Of a stretch of 25,670 nt of DNA, positions 24,868 to 25,670 are shown piece after piece. The DNA is from Wuchereria bancrofti (lineage: Eukaryota; Nematoda; Chromadorea; Rhabditida; Onchocercidae). Each line of letters starts with the position of its first letter. Within the stretch, counting starts at the first letter, position 1. The translations under genes were made by a program, and so were the position numbers. A model generated the notes under the pieces. It searched no databases. It was given only the letters and a program-made list of their open reading frames with translations, and was not told the origin of the DNA. Location: positions 1 through 25,670 of the forward strand of contig SSBO01000031.1 in the NCBI GenBank assembly GCA_005281725.1, in the 5' to 3' direction.

Positions 24868-25256
24868 TAACTCTCAACAATGATTATCAGCATTTTAGCT
24901 AATTAATAAATTGAAATTTATTACATACTAAATTTTTTTATTATATACTAAATTTTTAGGAATAGTAAGGGTTTTTTTTTCCTTTATTCTCATAATTATA
25001 TCATTAGCGATTGAATCAAATTCTTTTTTGTTTGTTTTTTGAAAATAAATTTATTTAGAAGATATTTAAATTAAATTTAATCAATATTTACTGCATTCTG
25101 AAGAAAAAAAATCGATCAAAATTTAAAATTGACTTAACTTCCACAATATTTTCTAATTATTGTTGAATGTAATCTCAATTCATTTATTCTTAATATCCAT
25201 ATTAATTTATCATAACTGTCGGGAAATTTCGAATTTGATGCTTTATCGTTAGCTAC
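24868..25256. other. AT-rich spacer up to the right SL1 cassette
   Basis: No gene or RNA recognised. AATTTATT-rich sequence might hold polyadenylation signals for the preceding exon (for example AATAAA near 24906), but such hexamers are frequent by chance here. Confidence 0.4.
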
Positions 25257-25278
25257 CTCAAACTTGGGTAATTAAACC
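25257..25278 (-). ncRNA. second SL1 leader sequence of right cassette
   Basis: An exact minus-strand copy of the 22-nt SL1, followed by GTAGCTAACG on that strand. Here the base after GGT is A, so the short stem of SL RNAs between the leader's TACC and the GGTA across its 3' end can form fully, unlike in the other two copies. No clear Sm site follows. The region upstream of this copy is the other SL1, not the conserved 330-bp block. Confidence 0.45.
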
Positions 25279-25294
25279 CCCGTTGTTGTTCGTC

Positions 25295-25665
25295 GATTGT
25301 TTTTCCGCACCTCAAACTTGGGTAATTAAACCTTTATTTAACATAAAACAAATCAACATCATAATAACGCATTATACATATCGCACGGATGCTACACAGT
25401 TATAAAGGCGCTAAACATTATCATAGAGCTGAAACCCCAACCGCCCTATAAATGGACAATTGTAAAAAATGATTAATTGTAATTAAGAGATGGTGTTGGA
25501 GTTAATTGGGACTAAAGATGATAAATGTGAATTTGAGAAGAAAGGAGATTTGTTTAAGGATAGATATCTCTTTGTTACAATAGTCTATTACATGCATTTA
25601 ATTTTCACATCTCTTATACAATATAATGTGTATAAGCGAGGTTAATTTATGGACAAAGAGATTCT
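25295..25665 (-). repeat. SL1-bearing cassette, right copy of inverted pair
   Basis: The reverse complement of this block matches 1-370 end to end at about nine positions in ten, beginning five bases from the window end. The two cassettes point towards each other. The conserved upstream block includes a stretch near 25370-25400 (ATAACGCATTATACATATCGCACGG in two nearly identical versions) that would sit 40-65 nt before SL1, where the proximal sequence element of nematode SL and snRNA genes is expected; that role is inferred. Confidence 0.85.
25311..25332 (-). ncRNA. SL1 leader sequence of right cassette
   Basis: An exact minus-strand copy of the 22-nt SL1, followed by GTGCGGAAAA as in the left cassette. 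About 30 nt later the second SL1 (25257-25278) begins, so there is no room for a full SL RNA body of roughly 100 nt unless transcription reads through the second leader. Probably a partial or rearranged SL1 gene. Confidence 0.45.
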
Positions 25666-25670
25666 CATTT

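Overview
The window is AT-rich nuclear DNA (about three quarters A+T) from a nematode. The strongest evidence is three exact copies of the 22-nt nematode SL1 spliced-leader sequence. Supporting evidence is a gene fragment closely resembling nematode gck-1 (GCK-III kinase) and a BEL/Pao retrotransposon of the kind common in nematodes. A filarial or related spirurid worm is plausible but is an inference. The sequence looks like a draft scaffold. It has three single-N joins, each flanked by a perfect copy of the same sequence (1578, 1578 and 158 nt), and one NNN inside a TA microsatellite. These duplications are most likely unmerged contig overlaps, so features inside them should be counted once.

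Layout. Positions 1-370 and 25295-25665 are an inverted pair of a ~370-bp cassette, each ending inward with an SL1 sequence; the right cassette is followed by a second SL1 54 nt further in. Around 2.1 kb on the minus strand is one exon of a CS-domain protein resembling HACD3/PTPLAD1. From 2.2 to 8 kb little is recognisable apart from one small possible membrane ORF (5451-5699). From 8.0 to 9.8 kb (partly repeated to 11.4 kb by an assembly overlap) are candidate exons ending in a phase-compatible 3' terminus of an unrecognised gene. From 11.4 to 14.5 kb nothing is supported.

From 14.5 to 16.8 kb, plus strand, lie four exons of a GCK-III kinase copy with a frameshift, a shortened glycine loop, a changed VAIK lysine, a changed HRD motif, a lost splice acceptor and no 3' half: a pseudogene. 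From 17.3 to 22.2 kb, minus strand, is a degenerate BEL/Pao element with 434-bp terminal repeats (five differences) and broken protease-like, reverse transcriptase, RNase H and integrase segments; gag and a recognisable primer-binding site are missing. From 22.2 to 24.9 kb, plus strand, are candidate exons for a multi-pass membrane protein that I do not recognise.

There is no operon-like functional unit here. The window reads as a gene-poor, rearranged region holding a decayed kinase duplicate and a dead retroelement between two convergent SL1-bearing repeats. The SL1 cassettes are the most unusual feature. No complete, clearly functional protein gene is demonstrated.
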